From Chitinophaga eiseniae (GTDB taxonomy: Bacteria > Bacteroidota > Bacteroidia > Chitinophagales > Chitinophagaceae), in NCBI RefSeq assembly GCF_900167135.1, contig NZ_FUWZ01000001.1:62001-126000 (forward strand): a DNA stretch of 64,000 nucleotides, written 5' to 3'. This document shows, piece by piece, positions 46,961 through 56,274 of this stretch; the first letter of the stretch is position 1; every line of letters begins with the position of its first letter. The notes below the pieces were generated by a model, which ran no database searches, was not told the DNA's origin, and saw only the letters and a list, made by a program, of their open reading frames with translations. A program made the position numbers and the translations under genes.

Positions 46961-47314
46961 ATGTCCCGTAACTATTTTATGCTTCGCTGCGGTGATCAGC
47001 ACGAAAAGATACCGTATGACGAACTACAATTCCTCGAAGTGATGAACGACCACATCCTGCTACACCTGCGGGATAAACGCCTCGTGACCATGGAAACACT
47101 CGACTGGATCATGTCGCAGCTGCCTACGTCTGCCTTCCTGCGCGTACATCAGTGGTATGTAGTGGCTTACCGCCACATAACCCACCTCGCGGATGACCAT
47201 GTCATGATCGGCGATGTCAGAATTCCGGTCAATGCCCACGCATTGCTCCCACTGGCCGCTGCCATGGCCGGCAACACACCGGAACTGAAAGAAGAACTAC
47301 CGGATAGCCGTTAA
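46961..47314 (+). CDS. Orphan LytTR-domain DNA-binding protein
   Basis: A 117-aa stand-alone LytTR domain: YDELQFLEVMNDHILLHLRDKRLVTMETLDWIMSQLP...FLRVHQWYVV is the typical opening of LytR/AgrR-type DNA-binding domains. No receiver or membrane domain is attached, so it may act with a separate histidine kinase or as a simple activator. Its last 18 bp overlap the end of the convergent virJ/acvB gene. Confidence 0.85.
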   Translation: MSRNYFMLRCGDQHEKIPYDELQFLEVMNDHILLHLRDKRLVTMETLDWIMSQLPTSAFLRVHQWYVVAYRHITHLADDHVMIGDVRIPVNAHALLPLAAAMAGNTPELKEELPDSR

Positions 47315-48004
47315 AATCTTGTCCGCCACCCCGTTGGCATCTTCATCATACGCATGCCCGCCGGGTAATACCAGCTTCCTGTAATGGGGTATCGTAAGGT
47401 CTGCCAGGTTAAAATCCTTTTCCCCGGCCCCGAATACCAGCAAAACAGGCTTGCCGGTAATACGGTTGATCTCTGCTGTGACGTTCATCCCCTTGCCGGA
47501 CGAACGTCCCAGCATATCAGAAATATGTACTTCCATATCTGTAAAACGGGAGGGAGATAAAAAAACAACCTGGGTTACCTGCGCAGAGACATCCTCCGGC
47601 AACTGATTGTAGATAAACGGCAACACATCGGCACCTAATGAATAACCCATCAGGACCACACCATGACTGACGCTCCAGGCCGACTGGTAGTGCCGGATCA
47701 ACGCTGCCACATCTGTCGCCGCCTGTTGCGCCGTTTTCCTGTTCCAGAAATATTTCAGGGCGTTCAACGCCACCACCGGGTAGTTGTGCTGCTGAAAAGC
47801 ATCTATCATGTTGACGGAAAACTTCTTCATACCGCCATCACCGGTGATATAAAGGATCATCGGGGCGGTGCTGCCGGCTGCCGGCGCCTTCGCTTGTACG
47901 GGCAACTTATTCACATTGGTCTGCGCCGCCAGCTGTAAAACGGAACATAACAATAATCCCATCAGCCACCACCGGCCTTTCTGTAATAAATATCTGGTTC
48001 GCAT
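47297..48004 (-). CDS. AcvB/VirJ-family lipid hydrolase
   Basis: Exported alpha/beta hydrolase of the AcvB/VirJ type (signal peptide MRTRYLLQKGRWWLMGLLL...LAAQ). The Ser nucleophile is Ser122 in VVLMGYSLGADVLPF; an Asp in ITGDGG and a late His in PGGHAYDED complete the expected set. Characterised AcvB proteins hydrolyse lysyl-phosphatidylglycerol. The ATG at 48004 is used rather than one at 48034. The gene lies 45 bp downstream of mprF on the same strand, the arrangement seen for lpiA-acvB/atvA in rhizobia and agrobacteria, which supports the assignment. Confidence 0.85.
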   Translation of the reverse strand: MRTRYLLQKGRWWLMGLLLCSVLQLAAQTNVNKLPVQAKAPAAGSTAPMILYITGDGGMKKFSVNMIDAFQQHNYPVVALNALKYFWNRKTAQQAATDVAALIRHYQSAWSVSHGVVLMGYSLGADVLPFIYNQLPEDVSAQVTQVVFLSPSRFTDMEVHISDMLGRSSGKGMNVTAEINRITGKPVLLVFGAGEKDFNLADLTIPHYRKLVLPGGHAYDEDANGVADKILTAIR

Positions 48005-48048
48005 ATACAAAAATATCTCCTTCTCCCCAATCAAAATCTGTTCCGTCC

Positions 48049-50634
48049 TCAGGGCTGCATCACCTTGCTCAGGGCCGCCGGCAGCTGGATCAGATCAAAA
48101 TCATGTTCGTAAATCAGGTATTTGTTGGTCCACATCGTGGCATATTTGTCCTTGAACTCGCGCAGCCCCTGGTAATGTCGGAAGAAACGCAGTTTTTCAT
48201 AGGCGTACTTTACCATCTTTTCTGCTGTATTTTCCGGCTGACTGATACCGGACATCGGCACCATGCCCAGATTGAGATAGTGCAGACCTTTGGCCTGCGC
48301 ATCCTGTATCAGCGCAATGATCAGCGCATCCATCACCCCGCCGGGCGCATTGGTACGCTTGCGGATCAGATCATAAGTGCATTCCCCGGGCGCGTAATCA
48401 GGGATGATATTAAGGAACGCGGCCGTCTTGCCATCGGCATCCGTCACCGTAATCACGTCCTGGTCCCGCATCGCTTCTGCATCGAAAAGCCCCTGTGAAA
48501 ACGTCATTTCTTTGACTTCATATTGCTCCAGCCACTCATCGCTGACTTCCTTCAGGTCAGATAACATAGCTGCTGATTGCGGTGCGGCATGCAACCGGGT
48601 CACGTAACCTTTGTTGGCCAGGCTGTTGAGTGCATTGCGCAGTGATTTTTTATCCTTGCCGCTCAATGTAAAATCACGAATATCCATAATGGCTTCCTGC
48701 CCAATCAGCATTTTTTTCTTCTTCAGCTGACTGAAATAATAAGTACTGTCTTCATCTACCCGGTAAAAGGCGGGCCGCAGGCCCATCTTCTTGCATTGTT
48801 GCTCAAACTCTTCGAGCAGTAACAGTTTATTGTCTTCGCTGCAAACCGGTTCCTCCAGTACTATAGCGAAACTGCTGGCTACCCGGTAAGCGATAAAACC
48901 TTCATACTGGTCTGATACATACAGTATCTTATCGTCTCCCACCTTAAAATAGTCCATTGGTGAATCGCCATATTGACTGAGGTAAAAGCGCGCTTTTTCT
49001 GCAGAACTATTGTTATGTTCAGATACATGCAGGTAAGGCCGGATGATGGTATAAAACAGGAAAGCCCATGAACTTACGCCCAACACCCGGATGGCTGACA
49101 TAAACTCCCGGGCAAACCGTGTTACCGGTTGCAGACCATCATCTTCCAGCAACATAAAACAGTGAAAGGCGTGGCGCAAAGATTGTTGCAACGTAAAGTC
49201 AATACCAAAATGCCGCACGTTCAGGAAATAAAAACCGATGGTCCCGAAAAACAGCACCAGCAGGAATGTGGCCACAGCGGTAACGACGCCGATGTTGACC
49301 AGTTGCGGGTTGCTTTTTACGCGGTATTGCCGGGCGGTGATCAGCAACAGGATGCTGGTCACCAGCGCAAGGCTGGCCTCTTCATAGTCCAGCGCTTTGC
49401 CGATGTGCCCCAGCACAGATATCAGCGATACAGACAACGCCACGATCCATGCGCTGCGCAACCCTCTGAAAAGAAAGGTGGCGGTTACCAGCAGCACCAG
49501 CCCCGAAAATACCACCAGCAGATTGGAAGCATGAATAGACGTGCCGGGAATATAAGCCCGCAGCAGATGCATACGGTAAGCTAACGGTGGCGTCAGTACG
49601 GAGAATATATTGACCATGCCCAACAAGAAAATCAGGATAGGAGGCAGCAACCGCAGCACGAGGTCGCGGCCTTTCAGCGCGAAAGCCACCATACCGGCCG
49701 CCAGGGGCAACCAGAATTCAAACAGGCGGAATAACAAAGTGATTTCCAATGCCTCAAGTGTGCTGTATCCATAGTTGCTGAGCAGGTAGGCGAGTGACAG
49801 TTCAATGGCGCCCAGTCCCCGTAAAAAAGGGGAGATGATCAGAAAGATGGTGGCCACGATATAACCCACGCATGCGGCTTCCAGCGAGGGAGTAACGCCG
49901 GTGGCCAGCATACTCAGGTAGAGATGCGCTACACCGGCCACTTCTATCAGTACAGATGCCAGCACGGTGTAGGTAAAAGAAGGAAGCGACAACCGGAAGG
50001 TGAACATCTCATCCACTTTGTGCGCAGTAGCCGGAAAGTACCTGATCAGCAGCTGATAGGCTTTGCCTTTGGTTTGCATGGACCGTACCAGCCCTACTAC
50101 CATGCCCAGTAACACGCAGATGGCAGCAAGCCCCCAACCGGCGTCTTTCATGCTGCCGGTATGCAGCATGGCGTACATGACCACCGGAATGCCTACCAGG
50201 AAAACAGACAGGATACCGATAAAGCCATAAATACCCGAAGCCTGATGTATCTGTTGTTTGTGAAGCTGCGCGCGACGGAGGCTCTGTGGCACATAAGCCA
50301 GCGAACTGATACCGCCGGCCGGCAGAAATACGGATAACAGGTTGCGTTTCAGGAACAATTCAGTGCCCAGGTAAGTGCTGAGGCGGGAACCGACGGCCCG
50401 GAAACTGAACACATACATAAGCGCCTGCAGTAAAATGTACACGCCGGTAATGGCGACGCCAATCATCACCCATACACGGTCGGCGCGCTCAATAGCAGGC
50501 ACCAGTGATTTCAGTTCATGACGTTGGGAACGGAAAAAATAAATAGCTAACAGAATGAATAATAACGCCAGCATCTCCTTCCAGTGGAGCTTGCGCAGAA
50601 AAGCTGCAGACAGGATCTTTTTTTCAAAAGGCAT
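48049..50634 (-). CDS. mprF: MprF-like phosphatidylglycerol lysyltransferase/flippase
   Basis: Membrane enzyme of 861 aa that adds an aminoacyl group, usually lysine, from aminoacyl-tRNA to phosphatidylglycerol and flips the product outward, lowering the negative surface charge. The N-terminal half (about 15-530) has some 12-14 hydrophobic segments and includes the flippase region with FLPAGGISSLAYVP. The C-terminal GNAT-like domain (about 540-861) has FIAYRVASSFAIVLEEPV, DEDSTYYFSQL, DIRDFTLSGKDKKSLRNALN and YDLIRKRTNAPGGVMDALI. The donor amino acid is not known. Bacteroidota hold little phosphatidylglycerol, so another acidic lipid could be the target. Confidence 0.92.
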   Translation of the reverse strand: MPFEKKILSAAFLRKLHWKEMLALLFILLAIYFFRSQRHELKSLVPAIERADRVWVMIGVAITGVYILLQALMYVFSFRAVGSRLSTYLGTELFLKRNLLSVFLPAGGISSLAYVPQSLRRAQLHKQQIHQASGIYGFIGILSVFLVGIPVVMYAMLHTGSMKDAGWGLAAICVLLGMVVGLVRSMQTKGKAYQLLIRYFPATAHKVDEMFTFRLSLPSFTYTVLASVLIEVAGVAHLYLSMLATGVTPSLEAACVGYIVATIFLIISPFLRGLGAIELSLAYLLSNYGYSTLEALEITLLFRLFEFWLPLAAGMVAFALKGRDLVLRLLPPILIFLLGMVNIFSVLTPPLAYRMHLLRAYIPGTSIHASNLLVVFSGLVLLVTATFLFRGLRSAWIVALSVSLISVLGHIGKALDYEEASLALVTSILLLITARQYRVKSNPQLVNIGVVTAVATFLLVLFFGTIGFYFLNVRHFGIDFTLQQSLRHAFHCFMLLEDDGLQPVTRFAREFMSAIRVLGVSSWAFLFYTIIRPYLHVSEHNNSSAEKARFYLSQYGDSPMDYFKVGDDKILYVSDQYEGFIAYRVASSFAIVLEEPVCSEDNKLLLLEEFEQQCKKMGLRPAFYRVDEDSTYYFSQLKKKKMLIGQEAIMDIRDFTLSGKDKKSLRNALNSLANKGYVTRLHAAPQSAAMLSDLKEVSDEWLEQYEVKEMTFSQGLFDAEAMRDQDVITVTDADGKTAAFLNIIPDYAPGECTYDLIRKRTNAPGGVMDALIIALIQDAQAKGLHYLNLGMVPMSGISQPENTAEKMVKYAYEKLRFFRHYQGLREFKDKYATMWTNKYLIYEHDFDLIQLPAALSKVMQP

Positions 50635-50733
50635 GGTAAATGGTAATACTTGATTTTGTTGTCAACTCACAAAGTTAACCTTCCCTTTTGGTGTAAAGTG
50701 CGTATAGTAGAGAGTTTAAGCGGATTTTAATGT

Positions 50734-52287
50734 CTATTCCATCAGGACAATTTTTTCAGTATGTATAGTCTGCCCGTTCTCATCAAGGAACTGTAAGAAA
50801 TAGATACCCCTGGCGAGATAAGATGGGATATCCAGCTCATAATAATTGCGGGTGGGCAGCGGTTGCTGGTATTCTTTTGTCAGGATACGTCTGCCGGGAA
50901 CATCCAGCAGGGCGATGGCTTTCACATGCACGCCTGCGCCATAGTAGATATGTACCACGCGGCCGCGGACAGGGTTGGGCCACACGGTGATGTCGCCCCG
51001 TTCGTTTTTACCTTTCACAAGGCGTACCGGACCGTAGAAGAAGCTTCCGTCGGTCATGCTGACTTTCAGCCGGTAGAAGATAAATTTATCATTTGGCTGA
51101 TAATCAGTGCTGGCGTAGCCCACAGGGAAGTAGCTGATGCCACCGGGGGCGCTGCTTTTCACGTATCCGATGGAGTCGAAGTTGTTGGTACCAGCGTATT
51201 TACGTTCAATGGTGAAGCCGGCGCAGAAATATTCGCGGCCGGTGATCCAGCGCAACTGCACGCTGTCTGCATTGCTGTTGCTGCGGGTTGCTTCAAAATA
51301 CTGCAGCGTGGTCCTTTCCGGACTGTTAACGGTTTCAGCCACCAGGCTGGTAAAATAATTGGTGGTTGCCAGGTGTTGAAATGTCCTGACGCCATACGCA
51401 GCCTGATTGTCCGGCCCGGCAGTGGAGAAAATGCTGGGCGACAGGGGGGCAGCCCGCTGTGCCGCAATGTCCCAACCCGTAGGCAGGTAGTGCGCCAGGT
51501 AACTGGTATTGCGGTTGGCTTCATATACCGGGCCTTCATCGCCGAAGCCATGCACCAGCCACAGGGTGATGGCCGCATCCGGTTGAGATACGTCTATCTG
51601 CCATGTTTTGTTGACACTCGTCAGCAGCAGGTTACGGCCTGCTGTAAGGTTTTGATAGGCGCTATCGGTCACCCCTACACGAAAATCGGCCATGGCGCCT
51701 TTGTTGGCCATGGCAGCAGGTGTAAACGAGGCCGGACGGGTGCCTACCGGAAATACCACTGTACCGCTGGAAGGAGCTATCTGTCTGCGGTACAGGAAGC
51801 CGCCACTGGTTACAATAAACCGTTGGGGAGAATAATGCAGTATTTCTCCGGGTGTATGGTGACCTATCACCAGGTTCCAGCCGTTAAGGAAAACATGTCC
51901 TTTTCGTATATCCAGTACGTTTACCACTTTGAGATCACTAAGGTCGTCGAGGATGATACCAGGGGACGTTTCCACGCTCAGGTTGGGGAAGCTGGCCCCG
52001 GTGTTCATAACAGCGCTGAAGCCGCCGGTGATATGCTGATAGCGTGCCGGATCGGGCTGGGTGAAGCGGAATAGCCCGCCTGCGGCGCTGAAGCCGTCGC
52101 TGCTTTCGTCGCGGATCACCGCGTTGTTGCTGTTCCGCCAGCGTAATCCGAAGAAATTCACGACGGAGCCGGTGGTAGACAGGATATTGCCTTCATTGAC
52201 CATATCCCCGAAGATGCTGATGGTGTCTGTGCTGAAGACACCGATGCGCGCGTCGGGATGCAGCCAGGTGACGGCCTGTCCTGCCAT
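50734..52287 (-). CDS. T9SS type A sorting-domain surface protein (start unclear)
   Basis: Exported protein of at least 517 aa. The C-terminal domain, with WPNPVRGRVVHIYYG, VKAIALLDVPGR and YYELDIPSYLARGIYFLQF, is the Por/T9SS type A sorting signal for transport across the outer membrane. The rest is beta-rich and not assigned. The first ATG in frame is at 52287, but the frame upstream, back to a TAA at 52348-52350, encodes RHLLYISLLLLFPATMAGQA, a clean signal peptide. No ATG, GTG or TTG precedes it; a lone ATC at 52335-52333 stands where a start is expected. Last gene of a three-gene operon. Confidence 0.8.
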   Translation of the reverse strand: MAGQAVTWLHPDARIGVFSTDTISIFGDMVNEGNILSTTGSVVNFFGLRWRNSNNAVIRDESSDGFSAAGGLFRFTQPDPARYQHITGGFSAVMNTGASFPNLSVETSPGIILDDLSDLKVVNVLDIRKGHVFLNGWNLVIGHHTPGEILHYSPQRFIVTSGGFLYRRQIAPSSGTVVFPVGTRPASFTPAAMANKGAMADFRVGVTDSAYQNLTAGRNLLLTSVNKTWQIDVSQPDAAITLWLVHGFGDEGPVYEANRNTSYLAHYLPTGWDIAAQRAAPLSPSIFSTAGPDNQAAYGVRTFQHLATTNYFTSLVAETVNSPERTTLQYFEATRSNSNADSVQLRWITGREYFCAGFTIERKYAGTNNFDSIGYVKSSAPGGISYFPVGYASTDYQPNDKFIFYRLKVSMTDGSFFYGPVRLVKGKNERGDITVWPNPVRGRVVHIYYGAGVHVKAIALLDVPGRRILTKEYQQPLPTRNYYELDIPSYLARGIYFLQFLDENGQTIHTEKIVLME

Positions 52288-52356
52288 GGTAGCAGGAAAG
52301 AGCAGTAGCAGCGATATGTACAGGAGGTGCCGGATAAAATATTGTTTTTAGGCTGG

Positions 52357-53280
52357 CTAATAGCCGATGACCGTGAGAAAAACTTTATGTGATTTATCTG
52401 TGTCTTGTGCCATACCGTTCAGGATTGTTAAACCAGCGTTTCCCCGGACGATGACCATGTTGACCGCTGTTGTCGTAAAACTGGTGACGACGGGAATGGG
52501 ACCATCTGAAACGCCGGAGCCTGTGCCGCCCAGGCCTGTGGCCTGAATGCTCAGGATATTCGTAAAACCGGCATTGGAGATATTGGCTGTCACCGAGCCG
52601 CCGCCCGCGTTGTACAGGGTGTCCGCCCATATTTTCATGGTATTGTTCAGCGGGGAGGACGAGCTTTTGTTATAAAACAACGGCGCGGTGGCTGTCCGCA
52701 CCACCTTGCCGGTGGCATCCACACCGATGCCGGCGGCATTGGCCGTCACCGGTGATGCGCTGGTGAGGTTCTGCAATAATACACCCGAAGTATTGGCTAC
52801 GCCGCTGTTGACATGCAGGGTCGCCGAAGGTGTGGCGGTGCCTACACCCACGTTGCCGGTGGAGGAGATGATCACCCGTTGGGTATTGTTGGTCCTGAAT
52901 ACCAGGCCTGTAGCGTCGGTGGTGCCGACGAATTTGGTGAGTGAGTCGGTATCGGCGTTGCCGGTCAGTTTCCAGCTGCTACCGGTAACGGCTATACTAT
53001 CGGCCAGCCTTGACCAGCCTCCGTTACGTCTTACCATCACGCTGCTGGCGGGGATATAGTAGATCAGCATGCCGTTGGGGGAGGAGGAGAGCGGTGCTAC
53101 GGCGGTGTCCTGAATGCGGGGAAGCAACAGGCCCTGTGTCTTCGCTCTTATCTCCAGCAATGCTGATTTGGTGGCGGCTGCGACGGTGTCGCTCAGGAGC
53201 AGCTGTTGCGCCTGCAGCCCTTGCCACAACAGCAACAGCACGCAGGTGAGCGCGCAGCCATACAATATGTTTTTCAGCAT
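52357..53280 (-). CDS. Secreted tail-fibre-like surface protein (paralogue 1)
   Basis: A 307-aa exported protein with signal peptide MLKNILYGCALTCVLLLLWQ. The N-terminal block ALLEIRAKTQGLLLPRIQD, YYIPASSVMVRRNGGWSRLADS and the repeat NVGVGTATPSATLHVNS are found in Bacteroidota surface proteins with tail-fibre-like, low-complexity Ser/Thr/Gly repeats. It shares the opening block with the upstream gene, so the two are paralogues. Located between two other exported-protein genes on the same strand, with gaps of 33 and 69 bp; likely one operon. Confidence 0.8.
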   Translation of the reverse strand: MLKNILYGCALTCVLLLLWQGLQAQQLLLSDTVAAATKSALLEIRAKTQGLLLPRIQDTAVAPLSSSPNGMLIYYIPASSVMVRRNGGWSRLADSIAVTGSSWKLTGNADTDSLTKFVGTTDATGLVFRTNNTQRVIISSTGNVGVGTATPSATLHVNSGVANTSGVLLQNLTSASPVTANAAGIGVDATGKVVRTATAPLFYNKSSSSPLNNTMKIWADTLYNAGGGSVTANISNAGFTNILSIQATGLGGTGSGVSDGPIPVVTSFTTTAVNMVIVRGNAGLTILNGMAQDTDKSHKVFLTVIGY

Positions 53281-53313
53281 AATAACAGTTTAGCACCAGT
53301 AATGTATCGTTGT

Positions 53314-54981
53314 TTATTTCTTGATGACCCACCAGTTGGTGCCGTCTGTCTGAATGGTTACATAGGTGTAGTTGTTGTAGATAGTGTAATTGCTGCCGCC
53401 TTCTATCTGTCCGCCGGTAGGTTGTATGATGACGCTGTTGTCGATGCTGCCGCCGGTTTTTTTGATGGTGTACACACGGCCTGTGATGTTGGTGCCCGGA
53501 GGCAGGGTGATGGTGACGGCGCCGGAGGAGGCGTCGACCAGTACGGTATTGTCTGTTTCGGTGAGGCTGCCGGAACTGTTGACAGACCGGATGTTCATGG
53601 ACATGGAGCCGCTTACCTGCAGGGTGGAATTGGCTTTGGTGGCGCTGCCGATGTTGGCGCCTTTACCTACGGCGAGGGAGTCGCGCAGGGTTTTGTTACC
53701 AGCGAAGGTCTGCGTGGAATCATTGACGACACCGCGTGCTGTGGTGCTTGCGTCGGGTACATTGATGGTGATGCGGTTAGTGACGGAGGTACTATCGATG
53801 CCGACATCGGTACCGTTTTTACCGGTGAGGAAAGAGATGGCGGGACCGGTTTGTCCGTTGATTTGCCGGATGCCTGCCGAGAAAGCGCTGGAGTCCACCA
53901 GTCTGTTTTCGATAGCGCCGGTGGCGGGGTTACGGAAAAGTACGCTGGTGGTGGCGGTGCTGACGTTAGCCGGGGCGGTGGCAAGGGTCACGTTACCGGT
54001 GATATTGGCGCCGCCAGCGCTGATATGCAGTCCGTTGCCGACGGAGGCTGCCCCGGTTACCCCCAGGTTGCCGGCCATGCTGGCGCTGTCGCGGAATGTT
54101 TTTACGCCTGCGAATGTCTGGTTGGTGACGGATACGCCGCCGGGGTTGGTGGCGTCAGCGGCGACCAGTTGCAGCGTGCCGGTGGCCGGGTCCAGGGCGA
54201 GGCCATTGGCGTTGGTAGGGGTGTTTACAAAAGCGCCGATGGTGATGGCCTGTTGTTTACTGCTGAAGTTCGCCCAGTCGGCGTAAGTAAGCAGACCGGT
54301 CTTTTGCGTAGCGCCGTTCACAATAGGCACGTTCATGGTGATGGTACTATCTGCCGCTGTGGTGGTGATGCCGTAGGCAGCATTGGCGGTGTCTGCTTTA
54401 ATGGTAAACCCTTGCTTAGCTACGCCGTTGAGGGTACGGATCGCGTCATTGAAAGCGGCTGCGGAGAGGTCCCGCTGGTTGACGGTGCCGGTAGCCGGAT
54501 CGATGACCAGAACGCTGACCAGCGAGGTGCTGGCAGGCACCTGTTTGAGGGCTACGTTCTGGTTGGCGCCGATGCTGATAGCTTCTGTGCCGTTGGTCCT
54601 GATGGACAAGGGCTGATTATCGGACGTACCGATATAGTTTGCCGACGTGGTGCCCGCATTGCCTTTCAGCTGCCAGCTGCTGCCGGAAACGGAGAGGCTG
54701 TCGGCCAGTTTGGCCCAGTATCCGCCGCGACGTACCAGGAGGCTTTGTGTACCGGTAAAATAGATGATCATCCCATCGGGTGCCGTGGTGAGTGGCGCCA
54801 GGGTGGTGTCCGGAATCCTGGGGAGCAGCAGGCCCTGCCGAAGGCTCTCCAGTTCAAGAATAGAGGCTTTGTTGATGGTTGACGGGTTATCACCGATTTT
54901 CAGCTGGGCCCACGTTGCCTGGGACGCCAGCAGGAATAGCATTAACGCTGCCAGACGAAGAATGGTGTAGTACTTTTTCAT
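53314..54981 (-). CDS. Secreted tail-fibre-like surface protein (paralogue 2)
   Basis: A 555-aa protein. The ATG at 54981 is chosen over one at 55158 because it starts the signal peptide MKKYYTILRLAALMLFLLASQATWAQ. The block LGDNPSTINKASILELESLRQGLLLPRIPDTT and TQSLLVRRGGYWAKLADSL match the smaller neighbour. The body is built of repeated beta-like units rich in Thr, Ala and Asn (for example NPGGVSVTNQTFAGVKTFRDSASMAGNLGV and related copies), as in long trimeric or fibre proteins. First gene of the operon with the T9SS cargo gene last. Function probably adhesion, not proven. Confidence 0.82.
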   Translation of the reverse strand: MKKYYTILRLAALMLFLLASQATWAQLKIGDNPSTINKASILELESLRQGLLLPRIPDTTLAPLTTAPDGMIIYFTGTQSLLVRRGGYWAKLADSLSVSGSSWQLKGNAGTTSANYIGTSDNQPLSIRTNGTEAISIGANQNVALKQVPASTSLVSVLVIDPATGTVNQRDLSAAAFNDAIRTLNGVAKQGFTIKADTANAAYGITTTAADSTITMNVPIVNGATQKTGLLTYADWANFSSKQQAITIGAFVNTPTNANGLALDPATGTLQLVAADATNPGGVSVTNQTFAGVKTFRDSASMAGNLGVTGAASVGNGLHISAGGANITGNVTLATAPANVSTATTSVLFRNPATGAIENRLVDSSAFSAGIRQINGQTGPAISFLTGKNGTDVGIDSTSVTNRITINVPDASTTARGVVNDSTQTFAGNKTLRDSLAVGKGANIGSATKANSTLQVSGSMSMNIRSVNSSGSLTETDNTVLVDASSGAVTITLPPGTNITGRVYTIKKTGGSIDNSVIIQPTGGQIEGGSNYTIYNNYTYVTIQTDGTNWWVIKK

Positions 54982-55206
54982 GCACAAGAAAATTGAGGGG
55001 GTGAGTGGATAAAGACAAAGCGGTATAGGGCCCGGTTTTGGGGCTGGGGGCGGGGTAGGATACAGATATCCTGCAATAACTAATTCGATATAAATATACG
55101 CTTTCCCGTTAGGTTGAGGACAAAAAAATATCCCGGCCGGGGCCGGGATAAGCTGCAACAGACAGGGCCGTTTGCTGTTGTATTATAGTCGTTGACTGTT
55201 TGTCGC

Positions 55207-55644
55207 CTAGTGCTCTTCTTTGTTGTAGGGGACCACGAGTACGGGGATACGGGCGTGACGGATAATATATTCCGCCGTGCTGCCTACCAGCATGTGGTTG
55301 AGGCCGGTGCGTCCGTGGGTACCTACTACGAGGATGGCTGTCTGCCCGTTGTGGGCTTCATCGAGTGTTTCGTTTTTCGGGTTGCCGGTCGTTACACGGA
55401 TGCTGACATTGGCAGCGGGGTACTTGTTTTTGTACGTCTGAAGAATGTCTTCTGCTTCTTTGATCCTGCCTTGTATGTCATCGGTAAATACGGGCCCGGC
55501 TTCCGGCAGGCCGAGGCCAATACCGATTTCGATCACGGTGAACAGCGAAACGGCGGCGTGCATTTTTTCTGCCAGCTCCACACCGGTGCTGATCACCTGT
55601 TCAGAGAATGGGCTCAGGTCGACTGCGATCAATATTTCTGCCAT
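55207..55644 (-). CDS. Universal stress protein (UspA family)
   Basis: A 145-aa Usp domain. The opening ILIAVDLSPFSEQVI and the ATP-binding loop VVGTHGRTGLNHMLVGSTAE (108-122 contains the G-x2-G-x9-GS pattern) are complete, so ATP binding is predicted. A 16-bp palindrome at 55662-55677 lies immediately upstream of its start and matches one at the tetR promoter, so it is probably controlled by TetR. Confidence 0.93.
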   Translation of the reverse strand: MAEILIAVDLSPFSEQVISTGVELAEKMHAAVSLFTVIEIGIGLGLPEAGPVFTDDIQGRIKEAEDILQTYKNKYPAANVSIRVTTGNPKNETLDEAHNGQTAILVVGTHGRTGLNHMLVGSTAEYIIRHARIPVLVVPYNKEEH

Positions 55645-55661
55645 ATGCGGTGTATTTATAT

Positions 55662-55677
55662 GTGAATAATTATTCGC
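55662..55677. promoter_or_regulatory. Operator palindrome upstream of usp
   Basis: GTGAATAATTATTCGC, an almost perfect palindrome, sits 18 bp upstream of the usp start and inside the 44-bp tetR-usp gap. One base differs from the copy at 56275-56290. Confidence 0.7.
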
Positions 55678-55688
55678 TTATCTGTGTG

Positions 55689-56261
55689 TCAGGCTTTGAT
55701 GGCGTCCCAGCAGAGGTCGAATGTGGTGCTCATCCTGGCCTTTGTGAGGGCGGCGCCGCTGTAATGGATCTGTTTTACCAGCTCGTTCATGGACCCGATA
55801 ATAAAGGTAATCAGTAAATCCTTTTCCACATTTTTAATCAGTTGTTCTGCCTGTCCCCTTGCTATCAGGGCATAAAACGGCTCAGCCAGCTGTCTTGCCT
55901 TTTCCCGCGTAGCAGCGGTAATGTAAGGGGAGTGGTAGCATTGTTCCAGGAAAATGAATTCTTCAAAATGCTGCAACCGGTAGCGGAGTATGTTCATCCA
56001 GATGTGCCGGAAACCAGGCTTGAACGGTGCCTGCGGATCATAATCCCGGAAAGATACCGCCACGGAATTCTCCCGGCAGGCAGCAAACAACGCGTTGATC
56101 AGCGCATCTTTGTTATCAAAATAAACATACAGGGTGCCGGTGGCAATCCCCGCCTCTTTGGAAATATCCCCCATGGTCATGCCCGCCAGGCCCTTTTTTG
56201 CTACCAGCTTGAGCACAGCCCTGAAAATCCGGGCATACTTCTTATCGTCCTTCAATTTCAC
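55689..56261 (-). CDS. TetR/AcrR-family transcriptional repressor
   Basis: A 190-aa regulator with an N-terminal HTH: LVAKKGLAGMTMGDISKEAGIATGTLYVYFDNKDALINALF. The C-terminal ligand-binding domain is variable, as usual. The start is a GTG at 56261. The same 16-bp palindrome is found 13 bp upstream of this start (56275-56290) and upstream of the next gene usp, indicating autoregulation and control of usp. The co-regulated stress gene suggests a response to an envelope or metabolic stress, ligand unknown. Confidence 0.92.
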   Translation of the reverse strand: MKLKDDKKYARIFRAVLKLVAKKGLAGMTMGDISKEAGIATGTLYVYFDNKDALINALFAACRENSVAVSFRDYDPQAPFKPGFRHIWMNILRYRLQHFEEFIFLEQCYHSPYITAATREKARQLAEPFYALIARGQAEQLIKNVEKDLLITFIIGSMNELVKQIHYSGAALTKARMSTTFDLCWDAIKA

Positions 56262-56274
56262 ACTACAAATATAA

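Noticed and set aside
47015..47300. Two-component response regulator
   Set aside because: The LytTR domain has no receiver attached and no histidine kinase gene adjoins it.
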